From NCBI RefSeq assembly GCF_900110245.1, contig NZ_FOCZ01000005.1, forward strand, positions 434,001 to 498,000: a stretch of DNA of 64,000 bases, in the 5' to 3' direction. Below the pieces are notes generated by a model. That model did not search any database. It was given only the letters and a program-made list of their open reading frames with translations, and was not told the DNA's origin. Source of the DNA: Niastella yeongjuensis. GTDB lineage: Bacteria; Bacteroidota; Bacteroidia; Chitinophagales; Chitinophagaceae. Shown here piece by piece: positions 34,876 to 44,934 of this stretch; the first letter of the stretch is position 1, and every line of letters begins with the position of its first letter. The translations under genes were made by a program, and so were the position numbers.

Positions 34876-35814
34876 ATGATTCAGTACTTCAAAAATATTA
34901 ATTATCAAACCATAGCAATCGATAAGCCGGAAAACGGCTCCTGGGTGAATATTCTGCCACCACTGAAACAGGAGGAGTTTTCTGAATTATCTAATTCGCT
35001 CGATATCCCCCTCGAATTCCTTACCGACTCGCTCGATATTGATGAAAGGACCCGTTTTGAAGAAGCTGACAATGTAAAGCTGCTGGTTATTAAAACCCCT
35101 ACTGAAAACAACTCCTTCAACGAAAGCGACGCGTACTACATCACCATTCCGATCTGTATCATCATTACCCACAACCAGATCGTAACGGTGAATTCTTTCG
35201 AGAACGGCGCTATCAAGAAGTTCCTGAATACCTTTCAAAACCGGCATCCCGATAACCGGAAGATGATGGTGCTGAAGATCATTGAAAAGATCATTCAGAC
35301 CTATCTCGAATTTTTGAAAGAGATCAATCAACGCCGGAATATCCTGGAGCAAAAACTGTATGCGGCCAGCCGTAATGAGCAATTGTTGCAATTGATGCGC
35401 ATTCAGAAAAGCCTGGTGTATTTTGTTACCGCCCTGCGCTCGAATGAAATGTTGCTGATGAAAATTGAGCGCACCAATTTCCTGGGGCTGAATGAAGATG
35501 AAAAAGAATTCCTGGGCGACCTGATCATCGATAACTCACAGGCGTTGGAAATGGCGAACATCTATACCAACATCCTCAGCAGTACGCTCGATGCATTTGC
35601 CAGCATCATTGCCAATAACCAGAACGAGGTGTTAAGGCGTTTATCGGTTATCACCATCGTGCTGTCGCTGCCCGTACTGGTAGCGAGTATTTATGGCATG
35701 AACGTACCTATCCCCTACGCACATTCACCCTTTGCATTTTATATACCGGTATTTTTATCATTATTGATCTCGTTGGTAATTGGCTGGTTCTTTTTAAAGA
35801 AAAAGTTATTTTAA
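34876..35814 (+). CDS. corA: CorA family magnesium/divalent cation transporter
   Basis: 312 aa. A long cytoplasmic N-terminal domain with coiled helices (LKEINQRRNILEQKLYAASR, QLLQLMRIQKSLVYFVTALR) is followed by two C-terminal membrane helices with the signature YGMN (in VASIYGMNVPIP) between them, and a basic end KKKLF. It forms a pentameric inner-membrane Mg2+ channel gated by intracellular Mg2+. A NUDIX gene starts 3 bases after its stop codon, so the two are cotranscribed. Confidence 0.96.
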   Translation: MIQYFKNINYQTIAIDKPENGSWVNILPPLKQEEFSELSNSLDIPLEFLTDSLDIDERTRFEEADNVKLLVIKTPTENNSFNESDAYYITIPICIIITHNQIVTVNSFENGAIKKFLNTFQNRHPDNRKMMVLKIIEKIIQTYLEFLKEINQRRNILEQKLYAASRNEQLLQLMRIQKSLVYFVTALRSNEMLLMKIERTNFLGLNEDEKEFLGDLIIDNSQALEMANIYTNILSSTLDAFASIIANNQNEVLRRLSVITIVLSLPVLVASIYGMNVPIPYAHSPFAFYIPVFLSLLISLVIGWFFLKKKLF

Positions 35815-35817
35815 CCC

Positions 35818-36273
35818 ATGTTCAACTTACGTGTATACGGCATCCTGCTCGGTGAAAACAAACAAGTGCTGGTAAGCGATGAATTTATCCGGGGTGGTAA
35901 ATACACCAAATTTCCCGGTGGCGGTCTGGAATTTGGCGAAGGCACCCGCGATTGTTTAAAAAGAGAGTTCATGGAAGAAATGAACCTCAACGTACAGGTG
36001 GGTGATCATATTTATACTACCGATTATTTCCAGATGAGCGCGTTCAACCCCGAACACCAGATCATCTCCATTTATTACTTCGCCCAGGCACTGGAACCCA
36101 TAACCGCTCCCCTCCGTCAAAAACCTTTCGACTTCGACGAACAACAACTGGCCGTTTATAAGGAAAAAGGAGAAACAGAAACTTTCCGCTTCATTGACTG
36201 GAATGATTTTTCGGAAGCATCTGTAACCCTGCCCATTGACAAGATAGTTGCCAAAATGCTGAAGGCAATGTAA
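35818..36273 (+). CDS. NUDIX hydrolase
   Basis: 151 aa. The complete Nudix box is visible: Gly35-x5-Glu41-x7-Arg49-Glu50-x2-Glu53-Glu54 (GGLEFGEGTRDCLKREFMEE). It hydrolyses a nucleoside diphosphate linked to another group; the substrate cannot be read. It follows corA after 3 bases. Confidence 0.94.
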   Translation: MFNLRVYGILLGENKQVLVSDEFIRGGKYTKFPGGGLEFGEGTRDCLKREFMEEMNLNVQVGDHIYTTDYFQMSAFNPEHQIISIYYFAQALEPITAPLRQKPFDFDEQQLAVYKEKGETETFRFIDWNDFSEASVTLPIDKIVAKMLKAM

Positions 36274-36287
36274 AACGAGACCTGGTA

Positions 36288-37178
36288 CTACAATCCCGCT
36301 ACATAGGTATCTATTCTTTTCTTCTTTATTTGTTTGCCGGAAGGTTTGTAGCTTCTCTTTACAAATGCAACCGGCAGCGTTGCCTTTATACCATCTTTAT
36401 CATAAATATAAATAAGGCCGCCACTGGTTTTTATCCCAAATACATAACCCGTTCCCTCACCTACTGACTCCTGGTCCTGCCGGGAAGGGCCCTGTACATA
36501 ACTGATCGTTTTCACTTCGCTGGTTTGTGAAAATTGCACCCGGTTGGGATTGTGTGCATCTCCCCGGTCAGCAGTACGCTGTTCAATACAGGCATCGGGA
36601 TGACTGTGATAATACACCAATGCTTTTTGTTTAAGATATAAGGAAGCTCCTTCCATCTCTTCAGCATCCGACAGTTCACCGGTAATACAGGTTACCCTTC
36701 CATCCGGATACACCACACCGCCATGCTCCTGGTGCGCATTGCCTGATGTGCAACGAGAAATAATATTATCATACATCCGGCGCATGATCCGTTTATCGAG
36801 TATGGGTACTATATTCTCCAACACCAATGGATCATTGATCTTACCATGTCGTATTAACCAGGCTACTCTTCTGGCTGTTGATCTTGAAATATTTGATACC
36901 AATGCGGTATCATAATCGGCGCTTAACTGTACAGAAGCATCGTTTAGTGGAATATCCTGAAATATTTCGTTATTGGTTTTCTTTGTTTTTATTACATAAC
37001 TGTTTGGCTGGGCGGCGTGCACATCGCACCACAACAACTGACCACGTTCATTAAAATAATAGGCCGTATCATTCCAGGCTATGTTTGCAAAAACTACATC
37101 AGGGTGCAGCACTGAAAAAGATAATAAAATGAAAAAGGAGTGTTTGATAAATTGGCGAGAGAACAGATAAAGGTTCAT
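36288..37178 (-). CDS. Secreted protein with JAMM/MPN-like motif, function unknown
   Basis: 296 aa from ATG 37178; the longer frame adds an unlikely N terminus. Signal-like segment FIKHSFFILLSFSVLHPDV. A candidate JAMM metallopeptidase site is present: Glu151 in HQEHGGVVYP, His191 and His193 in YYHSHPD, and Ser232-x2-Asp235 in GPSRQDQE. The gap between HSHP and SxxD is about 38 residues, longer than in classical JAMM proteases. The end reads GTGYVFGIKTSGGLIYIYDK. If active it would be a zinc isopeptidase or toxin-like deamidase; this is a prediction from motif order only. Confidence 0.65.
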   Translation of the reverse strand: MNLYLFSRQFIKHSFFILLSFSVLHPDVVFANIAWNDTAYYFNERGQLLWCDVHAAQPNSYVIKTKKTNNEIFQDIPLNDASVQLSADYDTALVSNISRSTARRVAWLIRHGKINDPLVLENIVPILDKRIMRRMYDNIISRCTSGNAHQEHGGVVYPDGRVTCITGELSDAEEMEGASLYLKQKALVYYHSHPDACIEQRTADRGDAHNPNRVQFSQTSEVKTISYVQGPSRQDQESVGEGTGYVFGIKTSGGLIYIYDKDGIKATLPVAFVKRSYKPSGKQIKKKRIDTYVAGL

Positions 37179-37852
37179 AATGACAAGGTTTACAATATAA
37201 AATAAGATTCCTGTTACCACTTTTGCGTGCAAGTGATAGCGTTATGGGTCAGTTGAAAAGAAAAGTAATTCCTGGTAGTGGAGCAAATCCTGGCTAAGCA
37301 ATAAACGGTGCAGTAGTGTACGAATCGGGCTGCAATATTATGCTGTACGAATTGTTCAACCAAAAATACAGCTTACAGAAAACACTTATATAACTTTAAC
37401 GTTTCTTAATATATATGTAAGGAACTGATAACTATTTATTAACTGCCTGGTTTCGTAAACTACTAAAGGGTAAAGTTGCACACACCCCAAACTTATCATA
37501 TAAATAGACCAGTTTATAAACGACTGTTCATGACTCAGGCGGGCACAGTATTATTCTTGTTTGTAACTGGTACTAAAACGTAAGGTAACGGCTTTGCTGA
37601 TGATGGTACTATATAACGCAGGAATAACAACTAACGGTAAACAATATTAGTTTTTAAACAGCAGGCAGCCAAATTTTAGCCCTTCCACTTTATCACACCC
37701 CGGGCGTGACCAATTACTGAAAAATAATATTTTTATTTTTCGTTACGCAGAACCGGTTAAAACGCCCGGTCTTATCCTGGCAACCTTATCACAGGATTTT
37801 GCGTATTATTATGAAAAGGATGAAAATTCGGGTGTTTTCACCCTGATAAAAA
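37179..37852. other. Long intergenic region before the glycan/radical-SAM cluster
   Basis: About 670 bases, A/T-rich, without a supported gene. A TGTACGAAT direct repeat occurs near 37317 and 37344. Just before the ABC gene a hairpin GGGTG-TTTT-CACCC (37830-37843) lies inside a tiny frame (ATG at 37811, ten or eleven codons, TGA at 37844), a possible leader. Confidence 0.4.
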
Positions 37853-39544
37853 GTGACGAACGTGACAGCTATTTTCAATAAAGTATTGACCATATTAACC
37901 GATCGCGAAAGAAAACAGTGGACTTTGTTCACCGGGTTAACGCTTATTGTCAGTATTGCCGATATCGCGTCCCTGGCGTTTCTATTGTACATCATCCATT
38001 TTTACACCCAGCCCGTTGATGCCATTCACACCTTTACACCCTTCCTGGGCAAAACAACAGCCAATGCCTTGTTCAACCGTTCTTCCCTGCTGCTCATCTC
38101 TCTGTTCTTTGTAGGGTTCAGTATAAAGAACCTGGCGGCTTATTTGATCCAGTCCTGGCAAACCCGCTTTGTGCACCAGGTAGCGAGCCGCATTTCCCGC
38201 AACAATATGTTACACTACCTGGAAGGGAATTATGCAGATTATGTCCATACCGACTCCTCGGTATTTACCCGGATCATCAGTTTGCAACCGCTTGAGTTTT
38301 GTCAGCATGTGCTTTTGCCCCTGCAACAGTTGTTTACTGAAATGGTGTTGATCCTGCTATCTATTGTGGCCATTCTTTTATTCAATGCGCAGCTGTTCCT
38401 GTTACTGCTTATCATCCTGTTGCCGCCTGTCATCCTCGCCGGATGGCTTACCAAACGTAAACTGCACACCGCCCGCAACTATATAAAAAACAGCCGCACG
38501 GAGATGTGGCAACGCCTGCATGAATCCATTTCAGGTTTTGTAGAAAGCAATATTTACGACCGGAACCAATACTTTACCGACCGGTATGCCACCGCCCAAA
38601 ACCACCTGAATCATCACCAGTCATCACTGCAATCCTTACAGGCATTACCGGCCCGGCTGGCAGAAGTGTTTGCCGTGTTTGGCCTGTTGATCCTTATAGC
38701 CATTAGCAGTTGGTTTGGAAATGGACAATACGCCACGCAAATAGTAACCCTCGGCGCTTTTATAGCCGCAGCTTATAAGATCATTCCGGGTATAGCCCGC
38801 ATCCTGAATGCGATTGGCCAAATACGCACCTATACCTTTACCATCAATGACCTGGTACAACCCAACAAAACGGCCGCAAAACAACCAGTCAGTAACCCAC
38901 TACCGCCCATTGCTTCCATTTCATTTGAGCAGGTCGGTTTTTCTTACGACCATCATCCGGTACTGGATAATTTTTCCTGCCAGTTACAACCGGGTGACCT
39001 GGTTGGCATCGACGGACATTCCGGCAAAGGCAAAACCACCCTGTTGAATATGCTGCTGGGGTTTATTTCACCCCAAACCGGACAGATATGCATCAATCAG
39101 GAACCGGTAAGCAGCCTGCAACGGAAACAATACTGGCAACAAATAGCCTACGTTAAACAGCAGCCGTTTTTTATATACGATTCGTTGCTCGCCAATATTA
39201 CGCTGAATGGGCAACAGCACCACGAACAAAGGCTGTATAAAGCCCTTGATATTGCCGGCATTTCAGAATGGTTATCCAGGTTGCCAACCGGTATCAATAC
39301 CCTGCTTACAGAAAACGGGAAAAACATCAGTGGCGGGCAACGCCAGCGTATTGCCCTGGCTCGCGCGCTGTATAAAGAAGCCAATGTGCTTATCCTGGAT
39401 GAACCATTCAGTGAGCTGGATGAAAAAGCCGAAGAAAAGCTCCTGCACCATTTGCAACAACTGGCTACTGCCGGTAAGATCATTATCCTGATCACCCATA
39501 ATAAAAAAAGCCTGCAGATCTGTAATAAGCTGATAACCCTGTAG
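37853..39544 (+). CDS. ABC exporter (fused membrane and ATPase domains)
   Basis: 563 aa from a GTG (37853; a second GTG at 37862 is also possible). Residues 1-330 hold about six membrane helices of a type IV exporter. The ATPase has Walker A GHSGKGKTT (388-396), signature NISGGQRQRIALARAL (491-506), Walker B VLILDEPFSELDE (512-524) and the switch His in LITHNKKS. It is MsbA/PglK-like and could flip a lipid-linked saccharide or export a product made by the cluster that follows. The Walker A lysine and Walker B glutamate are intact. Confidence 0.9.
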   Translation: MTNVTAIFNKVLTILTDRERKQWTLFTGLTLIVSIADIASLAFLLYIIHFYTQPVDAIHTFTPFLGKTTANALFNRSSLLLISLFFVGFSIKNLAAYLIQSWQTRFVHQVASRISRNNMLHYLEGNYADYVHTDSSVFTRIISLQPLEFCQHVLLPLQQLFTEMVLILLSIVAILLFNAQLFLLLLIILLPPVILAGWLTKRKLHTARNYIKNSRTEMWQRLHESISGFVESNIYDRNQYFTDRYATAQNHLNHHQSSLQSLQALPARLAEVFAVFGLLILIAISSWFGNGQYATQIVTLGAFIAAAYKIIPGIARILNAIGQIRTYTFTINDLVQPNKTAAKQPVSNPLPPIASISFEQVGFSYDHHPVLDNFSCQLQPGDLVGIDGHSGKGKTTLLNMLLGFISPQTGQICINQEPVSSLQRKQYWQQIAYVKQQPFFIYDSLLANITLNGQQHHEQRLYKALDIAGISEWLSRLPTGINTLLTENGKNISGGQRQRIALARALYKEANVLILDEPFSELDEKAEEKLLHHLQQLATAGKIIILITHNKKSLQICNKLITL

Positions 39545-39627
39545 CAACCTGACTCTCCATTTTAGCGTACCGGCAAATAGGTGTGAATTTTATAGGTATG
39601 TAATTATAAATCAAACAATTTCTTATT

Positions 39628-40830
39628 GTGCAATTACCTGCCAACCGAAAACTGGACAAGTACCTTGGCTACTGCCTCATAGGCATGTTGCTTCCTGTTA
39701 CCCGGCTGTTGGGCATAACAATGCGCAGAGACCATGGACTACAACAACCACCCAAACACCTGTTGTTCATAAAACTACTGGGGCTTGGCAGCCTGGTGGT
39801 TGCTTCTGACTCCATTCAGGCTATGCGGAAAAAGTTACCGAACACGCGCTTTATTCTATTAACAGATTCCAATATAGCCAACGGCATTGCCCCCTTCCAG
39901 GTATTCGATGAGATCTGGACCATCGATACCAGCAGTTTGTCGATCACCATCAGCACTTCATTAAAATACATAGTACGGTCCTGGCAATTGAAGCACCTGT
40001 GGGTGGCCGACCTGGAAGTATATTCAAAACTCACCACTGTATACTCATTATTAACGATGGCGCGAAACCGGTTCGGCTTTCATTTACAACCGGTATTCTT
40101 TCGCAAATTCCTCAATACCCATAACATCCCATTCAAACAAACAGCCTGTCTTGAAGACAACTACTACCACATGGCACAGGTGATCACGCAGGCTGAGATA
40201 CAACCATCCACTGAATCAGTTCCCGTACGAACAAATGAATGGGATAAGCCCTATATTATTCTAAATAATACCTGTAGCAACCTGGCGCCCGTGCGTAAAC
40301 TACCCGATGCAACCATGGCCGCTGTTTGTAACTGGATCCTGACCCACACGCATTTTCGCATTGCTTTTTTAGGAACCGGGAATGACAAAACCACCATCGA
40401 TCAGTTCATAGATGACCACCTGCCTGTTTATAAACAAAAGGGAAGGCTAACCAATATTGCCGGCTCATTTGGCTTTGAAGCCTATTACCATTTTATTGCC
40501 GAAAAAGGTGTTTGCATGATTACCATCGATAGTGGCCCTTTACATATTGCCCATAAACTGGGTTTACCCACCATTTCTATATGGGGACCAACCAACCCCG
40601 CGAGTTATATAAAAATACACCCTGGCCAGGAAAACAGACAGCTATTCCTGTACAATAAAGTAGGCTGTTCGCCTTGTGTACATCACCAGGAACAACTTCC
40701 CTGTGGCGGTAATAATTTTTGTATGAAAGAAATTGCAGCCGGCAGTATAATTGAAAAACTTAACGGCCTGCTGAAACATTTACAGGAAGAAAAAGATCGC
40801 GTAGCCTCCCTGGAATCGGTTACAGGTTAG
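39628..40830 (+). CDS. Glycosyltransferase family 9 (heptosyltransferase-like)
   Basis: 400 aa from a GTG at 39628. GT-B fold: N-terminal KHLLFIKLLGLGSLVVASDS, middle DEIWTIDT, the C-terminal nucleotide-sugar half FRIAFLGTGNDKTTIDQF, and the family signature MITIDSGPLHIAHKLGLPTI followed by WGPTNPASY. GT9 enzymes add heptose or related sugars to lipid-linked acceptors on the cytoplasmic face. It is in the same direction as the exporter (83 bases apart). Its 3' end overlaps the end of the opposite-strand GT87 gene by 11 bases. Confidence 0.9.
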   Translation: MQLPANRKLDKYLGYCLIGMLLPVTRLLGITMRRDHGLQQPPKHLLFIKLLGLGSLVVASDSIQAMRKKLPNTRFILLTDSNIANGIAPFQVFDEIWTIDTSSLSITISTSLKYIVRSWQLKHLWVADLEVYSKLTTVYSLLTMARNRFGFHLQPVFFRKFLNTHNIPFKQTACLEDNYYHMAQVITQAEIQPSTESVPVRTNEWDKPYIILNNTCSNLAPVRKLPDATMAAVCNWILTHTHFRIAFLGTGNDKTTIDQFIDDHLPVYKQKGRLTNIAGSFGFEAYYHFIAEKGVCMITIDSGPLHIAHKLGLPTISIWGPTNPASYIKIHPGQENRQLFLYNKVGCSPCVHHQEQLPCGGNNFCMKEIAAGSIIEKLNGLLKHLQEEKDRVASLESVTG

Positions 40831-42388
40831 TGATCGTTCGCAGGGTATAAAACCCAAAGCCCCGGTTCCTGTCAGACAAATAAATGATCTGCGTTCCATT
40901 TACCAGCATGGGCTGCTTTTTAAGATCGGGGGTTGAAGTAAGTTGTTTATTCTTATAATACACCTGGTTGTTTTGTATGCGCACATCACTGGTGGAATAA
41001 TTGTGTACTCCGTAATGTGTGCTGGTTTCATGGCTCCCGCTACCATCCCAATAACGATACACCAGCTGATTCTCCTTGATTGCGTATTCATATACAAATG
41101 GCAATGGCTGCAACAGTAAATAGGTACTCTTATCAGGTTTTGGAAACAGTTTACCGGCATCTGCCAGCAACAACACGGCCACTAAAGCAGCAAACAATTT
41201 TACAGAGAACTGCATACCGGCTGCCACCATCAACACCCCAAACAACAACAACAGTCCATACAAACGCGGGAACTGCAGTAACAATGGTTTTCCCCCCAGG
41301 GCAGAAACGGGGATAAAACAAACCAACACCAGCAAGGCCATCACCGTAACCAGGTAAACGGGTTTGCTCCTTGCCAAAGCCAGTAATGGCATCAACAGTA
41401 AGATCAAAGAATAGCTGCTGCCATTGGGCGACAACAACAGGCTGGCAGTTATCCAACCGGCAAAGGCCACAAAATCGGTTGCCTTTTTATGTATCGTAAT
41501 ACCTACACAACAGGCCAACAGCAGTGCTTTAAACAATACCATACAGATCACAAACACAGGCATACTGCTCAAAACTACCTGCGGATTTTGCACGGCATCA
41601 TACACAAACAGGTTCTTCAATAACATAAAGGCCGACTGAAACAGATAGGTATAACTATCGTTCAGTTCTCCATTATTCGCCCGGGGAAAAATGGTAAACA
41701 CATAATATTGCCAGGCTGCAAAACCATTCAATAATACCGAGATCGAACCCAGGAGCGCACAGACAGCCAAACAATATACCACCTGTTTGTATTGCTTTTT
41801 TGCCAGCAGGAAAAAAAGGATCACCAACGGGAATAATTTAAACACAATAGCTACGCCCCATAACAGGGCGGCAATAACCGGCTTGCCTTTTTTATACGCA
41901 ATGTATCCTTCCAACAACAGGGCAAACAACAACAGGTAAGCCTGACCAAAAAAGATATTATTATGTAAGGGAATAAAAAAGATCACCGGCATTAACCATA
42001 GCACCCAGGGTGGTAGTGAAAGATATTTACCGGCACGGGCCAGCACCCATATAAACATGACCGCAGAAAACACATTGAATAGTATTTTAGATACCGCCAC
42101 GGGAAATAATAAAAATGGCGCCAGTACTATTGACGTAAATGGCGGAAAGGGCGTGTACGAAACAAAAATACCCGAATAACCTTGTTGAGCTATTAACTGG
42201 TTCAGCGACCAGGTATCATATACCGTCTCATAATTTCCCCGTAACAAAGCCCTGCTGCCAAAATAATAACCGGCATAATCAGAAAAAGGCGCACTGGTAG
42301 CTTTAAATATAAACCAGGCCAGCATAACTGCCAGCAACAACAAGGGATAATATAACGCGTACCGTTTCAACCTGGAATTGGGTATCAA
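40820..42388 (-). CDS. Glycosyltransferase family 87 / DUF2029 polyprenyl-sugar-dependent transferase
   Basis: 522 aa with about ten membrane helices and a C-terminal periplasmic domain (from about 430). It carries the GT87 features: a first loop with SAPFSDYAGYYFGSRALL (the catalytic Asp in the DYxxYY area), YTPFPPFTSIVLAPF, IFFGQAYLLLFALLLEGY and WGVAIVFKLFPLVIL. Family members use polyprenyl-phosphate sugars outside the membrane to extend glycolipids such as mannosides. It is the only minus-strand glycosyltransferase in the cluster. Confidence 0.88.
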   Translation of the reverse strand: MIPNSRLKRYALYYPLLLLAVMLAWFIFKATSAPFSDYAGYYFGSRALLRGNYETVYDTWSLNQLIAQQGYSGIFVSYTPFPPFTSIVLAPFLLFPVAVSKILFNVFSAVMFIWVLARAGKYLSLPPWVLWLMPVIFFIPLHNNIFFGQAYLLLFALLLEGYIAYKKGKPVIAALLWGVAIVFKLFPLVILFFLLAKKQYKQVVYCLAVCALLGSISVLLNGFAAWQYYVFTIFPRANNGELNDSYTYLFQSAFMLLKNLFVYDAVQNPQVVLSSMPVFVICMVLFKALLLACCVGITIHKKATDFVAFAGWITASLLLSPNGSSYSLILLLMPLLALARSKPVYLVTVMALLVLVCFIPVSALGGKPLLLQFPRLYGLLLLFGVLMVAAGMQFSVKLFAALVAVLLLADAGKLFPKPDKSTYLLLQPLPFVYEYAIKENQLVYRYWDGSGSHETSTHYGVHNYSTSDVRIQNNQVYYKNKQLTSTPDLKKQPMLVNGTQIIYLSDRNRGFGFYTLRTITNL

Positions 42389-42485
42389 TACGGTAAATGG
42401 AGAAAGGAGGTTGTTTTTGAAGGGAAATAGTCAGGCGATATTGCCTACAGGCAACTTGGCAAAGCCTTCCTCCGTAATTATAAGC

Positions 42486-43358
42486 ATGGTAAGCGTAATA
42501 ATCCCCACCTATAACCGGGCACACCTGATACAGGAAAGCATTTACAGTGTGTTGAACCAAACCTATAAGGACCTGGAGCTGATCATTGTCGATGATGGAT
42601 CTACAGATAATACCGAGGAAATTATTCGAGCTATACCCGATCCACGCATTCAATATTACAAACTGCCACACAGCGGCCGTACGGCCATCTCAAAAAATTT
42701 TGCCATCCGCCGGTCAAAAGGCACCCTGATCGCCTTCAACGATTCAGATGATACCTGGGAGAACTCAAAACTGGAAAAACAGGTTACATTATTGGAACAG
42801 CATCCCCATATTGGGTTTTCCATTACCGATGCTGTCAACTATATAGCCGGTCAAATTTTATCGCCACGCACCTATGTTGTTAGTCAGGGTATTGAATATG
42901 CCAATATTTTCAACCGGATGAAAGAAAACCGGTTTGTGGTATACAACCCCACTATTCTGATGCGTCGTGCCTGTTTCGACAAAACCGGTTTATTCGATGA
43001 AACCATGCCCTTTGGGTCTGATTTTCATTTTAATATTTTACTGGCCTTTTATTTTGACGCCGCCATTATTTATGAACCGCTTTTATGGCGTTTGATGCAC
43101 AGTGCCAATGATAGTATTCAGGCGCCGGTAAAAAACCTGGAAGGTTTCATGAATACCTTTGAATACCTGTACAACAATAACATGGTATCCAAAAAATACC
43201 TGTACAAAGCGAAAAGCCATGCTTACAGGCAAATAGGCCACTTATTTAAGCGGGCAAGCAATTTGACAGCCGCCCGCCAAAACTACCGGCAATCGTTAAA
43301 ATACAATCTATTGCAGCCCCTCTGCTACTGGCTGTTATTAAAAACCTACCGAAACTGA
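42486..43358 (+). CDS. Glycosyltransferase family 2
   Basis: 290 aa from ATG 42486, chosen because MVSVIIPTYNRAHLIQESIY is the normal N terminus; the frame upstream is read-through. GT-A motifs: ELIIVDDGSTDNTEEII, then GRTAISKNFAIRRSKG and IAFNDSDDTWENSKLEKQ (DxD-like DSDD near 90). It transfers a sugar from a nucleotide donor; acceptor unknown. Divergent from the GT87 gene with about 98 bases between, 76 bases before the first radical-SAM gene. Confidence 0.92.
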   Translation: MVSVIIPTYNRAHLIQESIYSVLNQTYKDLELIIVDDGSTDNTEEIIRAIPDPRIQYYKLPHSGRTAISKNFAIRRSKGTLIAFNDSDDTWENSKLEKQVTLLEQHPHIGFSITDAVNYIAGQILSPRTYVVSQGIEYANIFNRMKENRFVVYNPTILMRRACFDKTGLFDETMPFGSDFHFNILLAFYFDAAIIYEPLLWRLMHSANDSIQAPVKNLEGFMNTFEYLYNNNMVSKKYLYKAKSHAYRQIGHLFKRASNLTAARQNYRQSLKYNLLQPLCYWLLLKTYRN

Positions 43359-43434
43359 TCAACTTTCCCCCTAAGGCAACTCAACCAGTTAATTACCCGT
43401 ATGATTGTCAATGACCTGAAGGTCAAGGTTACCA

Positions 43435-44934
43435 ATGAATAAAGTAATACTATTCAACCCAAGAAGTGCCAGAACCAAACCCAGGATCCCCAACTCCATT
43501 CTTTCGGTAGCCGCCGCTATTGAAGGATTATTTGAGTATGCTATCGTTGATGGCAATCTGGAAACGGATCCCTGGCAAAAAATAAACAGCTATCTGGCTA
43601 CCGGTCAGTACAAATTCTTTGGCTGTACCTGTATGCCCGGTCCGCAATTGCGGCAGTCCATACCAATTTCAAAGCAAATTCGGGAGCAATATCCGGAGGT
43701 CAGGATCATCTGGGGTGGTTACTTTCCATCAAATCAACCCAAGGTGGTTCTGCACTCCGGTTTTGTAGATTTTATCGTAAACGGTCCGGGTGAAAAATGT
43801 TTCCCAGCCTTACTGGCAGCGCTTGAAAAAGGGGACAACTGGACCACCATTCCCAATCTCATTTATAAAGGAGAGGAAGGCATCATAAAAACAGGCAAAG
43901 ATGAATTGTACGATCAGGATGCGCTGCCTTCTTTGCCTTACGAAAGCCTGAACAGCTTTTACCCGTTGAAGCGCTATTTAGGCAAAACTTACCTGGGCAC
44001 CCGCACCATCGCTTATCATAGCAGCATGGGCTGCCCTTTCAAATGTTCATTCTGTGCTGTGGTGCCCATTTACAATGCGCGTTGGCGGGGCAAAAGTGCG
44101 CAACTGATCTATGAGGATATTAAATACCTGAAGGATCAACACGGCGGCAATGCCATTGAATTTCACGACAACAATTTCTTTGTTTCGGAAAAACGAACGG
44201 TTGAATTTGCCAAACTCATTCAACCCGAAAATATGATCTGGTGGGGTGAAGGCCGAATCGATACCATCGATAAATACTCCGACAAATCGCTGGAGATCAT
44301 GCGGGAGTCAGGTTGCAAAATGATCTTCTTTGGCGCCGAAACCGGTAATGATGAAATTCTGAAAAAAATGGATAAGGGCGGCACACAAAGCGCCGCACAG
44401 ATCAGGGCCTTTGCCGCGCGGATGGCCAAATTCGATATCATACCTGAATATTCATTTGTATTGGGTACCCCTGCCGATACGCCAGAACAGGTGATGAAAC
44501 AAATTGATCAGGATATCGCCTTCATCAAAGAGATCAAAAGCATCAATCCCAAAACCGAGATCATTATATACCTCTACAGCCCGGTTCCAACTGAAGGCTC
44601 TGACCTGTATAAAAAAGTACTGGAAAGCGGATTTCATTTTCCAGAAAAGCTCGAAGACTGGATCAGTCCCCATTGGGAAAATTTTGATTTACGTAAGAAC
44701 CCGTTAACGCCCTGGTTAACGCCCGAAATGGTAGATAAGATAAAAGATTTTGAAACCGTGCTGAATGGCTACTACCCTACTGTTTCAGACATCCGCTTAT
44801 CGGCATTCAAACGCGGCATTATGCGCAGCCTGTCGGCCGTTCGATACAAAACCGGTTTGTACTGGAAACCATATGAACTAAAAGTGTTGCAGTTATTGTG
44901 GAAATACCGGCAACCGGAAATTGAAGGATTCTAA
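43435..44934 (+). CDS. Radical SAM protein with N-terminal cobalamin-binding-like domain (1 of 3)
   Basis: 499 aa. Residues 1-130 form the B12-binding-type domain (VRIIWGGYFPSNQPKVVL, VDFIVNGPGEKCFPALL). The radical-SAM barrel has SSMGCPFKCSFCAVV with Cys200, Cys204, Cys207 for the 4Fe-4S cluster, then MIFFGAETGNDEILKKM and EYSFVLGTPADTPEQV. A C-terminal DUF4070-like part follows. Such BchE/HpnR-type enzymes do methylations, cyclisations or rearrangements on lipids and natural products. The next gene overlaps by one base (TAATG). Confidence 0.9.
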   Translation: MNKVILFNPRSARTKPRIPNSILSVAAAIEGLFEYAIVDGNLETDPWQKINSYLATGQYKFFGCTCMPGPQLRQSIPISKQIREQYPEVRIIWGGYFPSNQPKVVLHSGFVDFIVNGPGEKCFPALLAALEKGDNWTTIPNLIYKGEEGIIKTGKDELYDQDALPSLPYESLNSFYPLKRYLGKTYLGTRTIAYHSSMGCPFKCSFCAVVPIYNARWRGKSAQLIYEDIKYLKDQHGGNAIEFHDNNFFVSEKRTVEFAKLIQPENMIWWGEGRIDTIDKYSDKSLEIMRESGCKMIFFGAETGNDEILKKMDKGGTQSAAQIRAFAARMAKFDIIPEYSFVLGTPADTPEQVMKQIDQDIAFIKEIKSINPKTEIIIYLYSPVPTEGSDLYKKVLESGFHFPEKLEDWISPHWENFDLRKNPLTPWLTPEMVDKIKDFETVLNGYYPTVSDIRLSAFKRGIMRSLSAVRYKTGLYWKPYELKVLQLLWKYRQPEIEGF

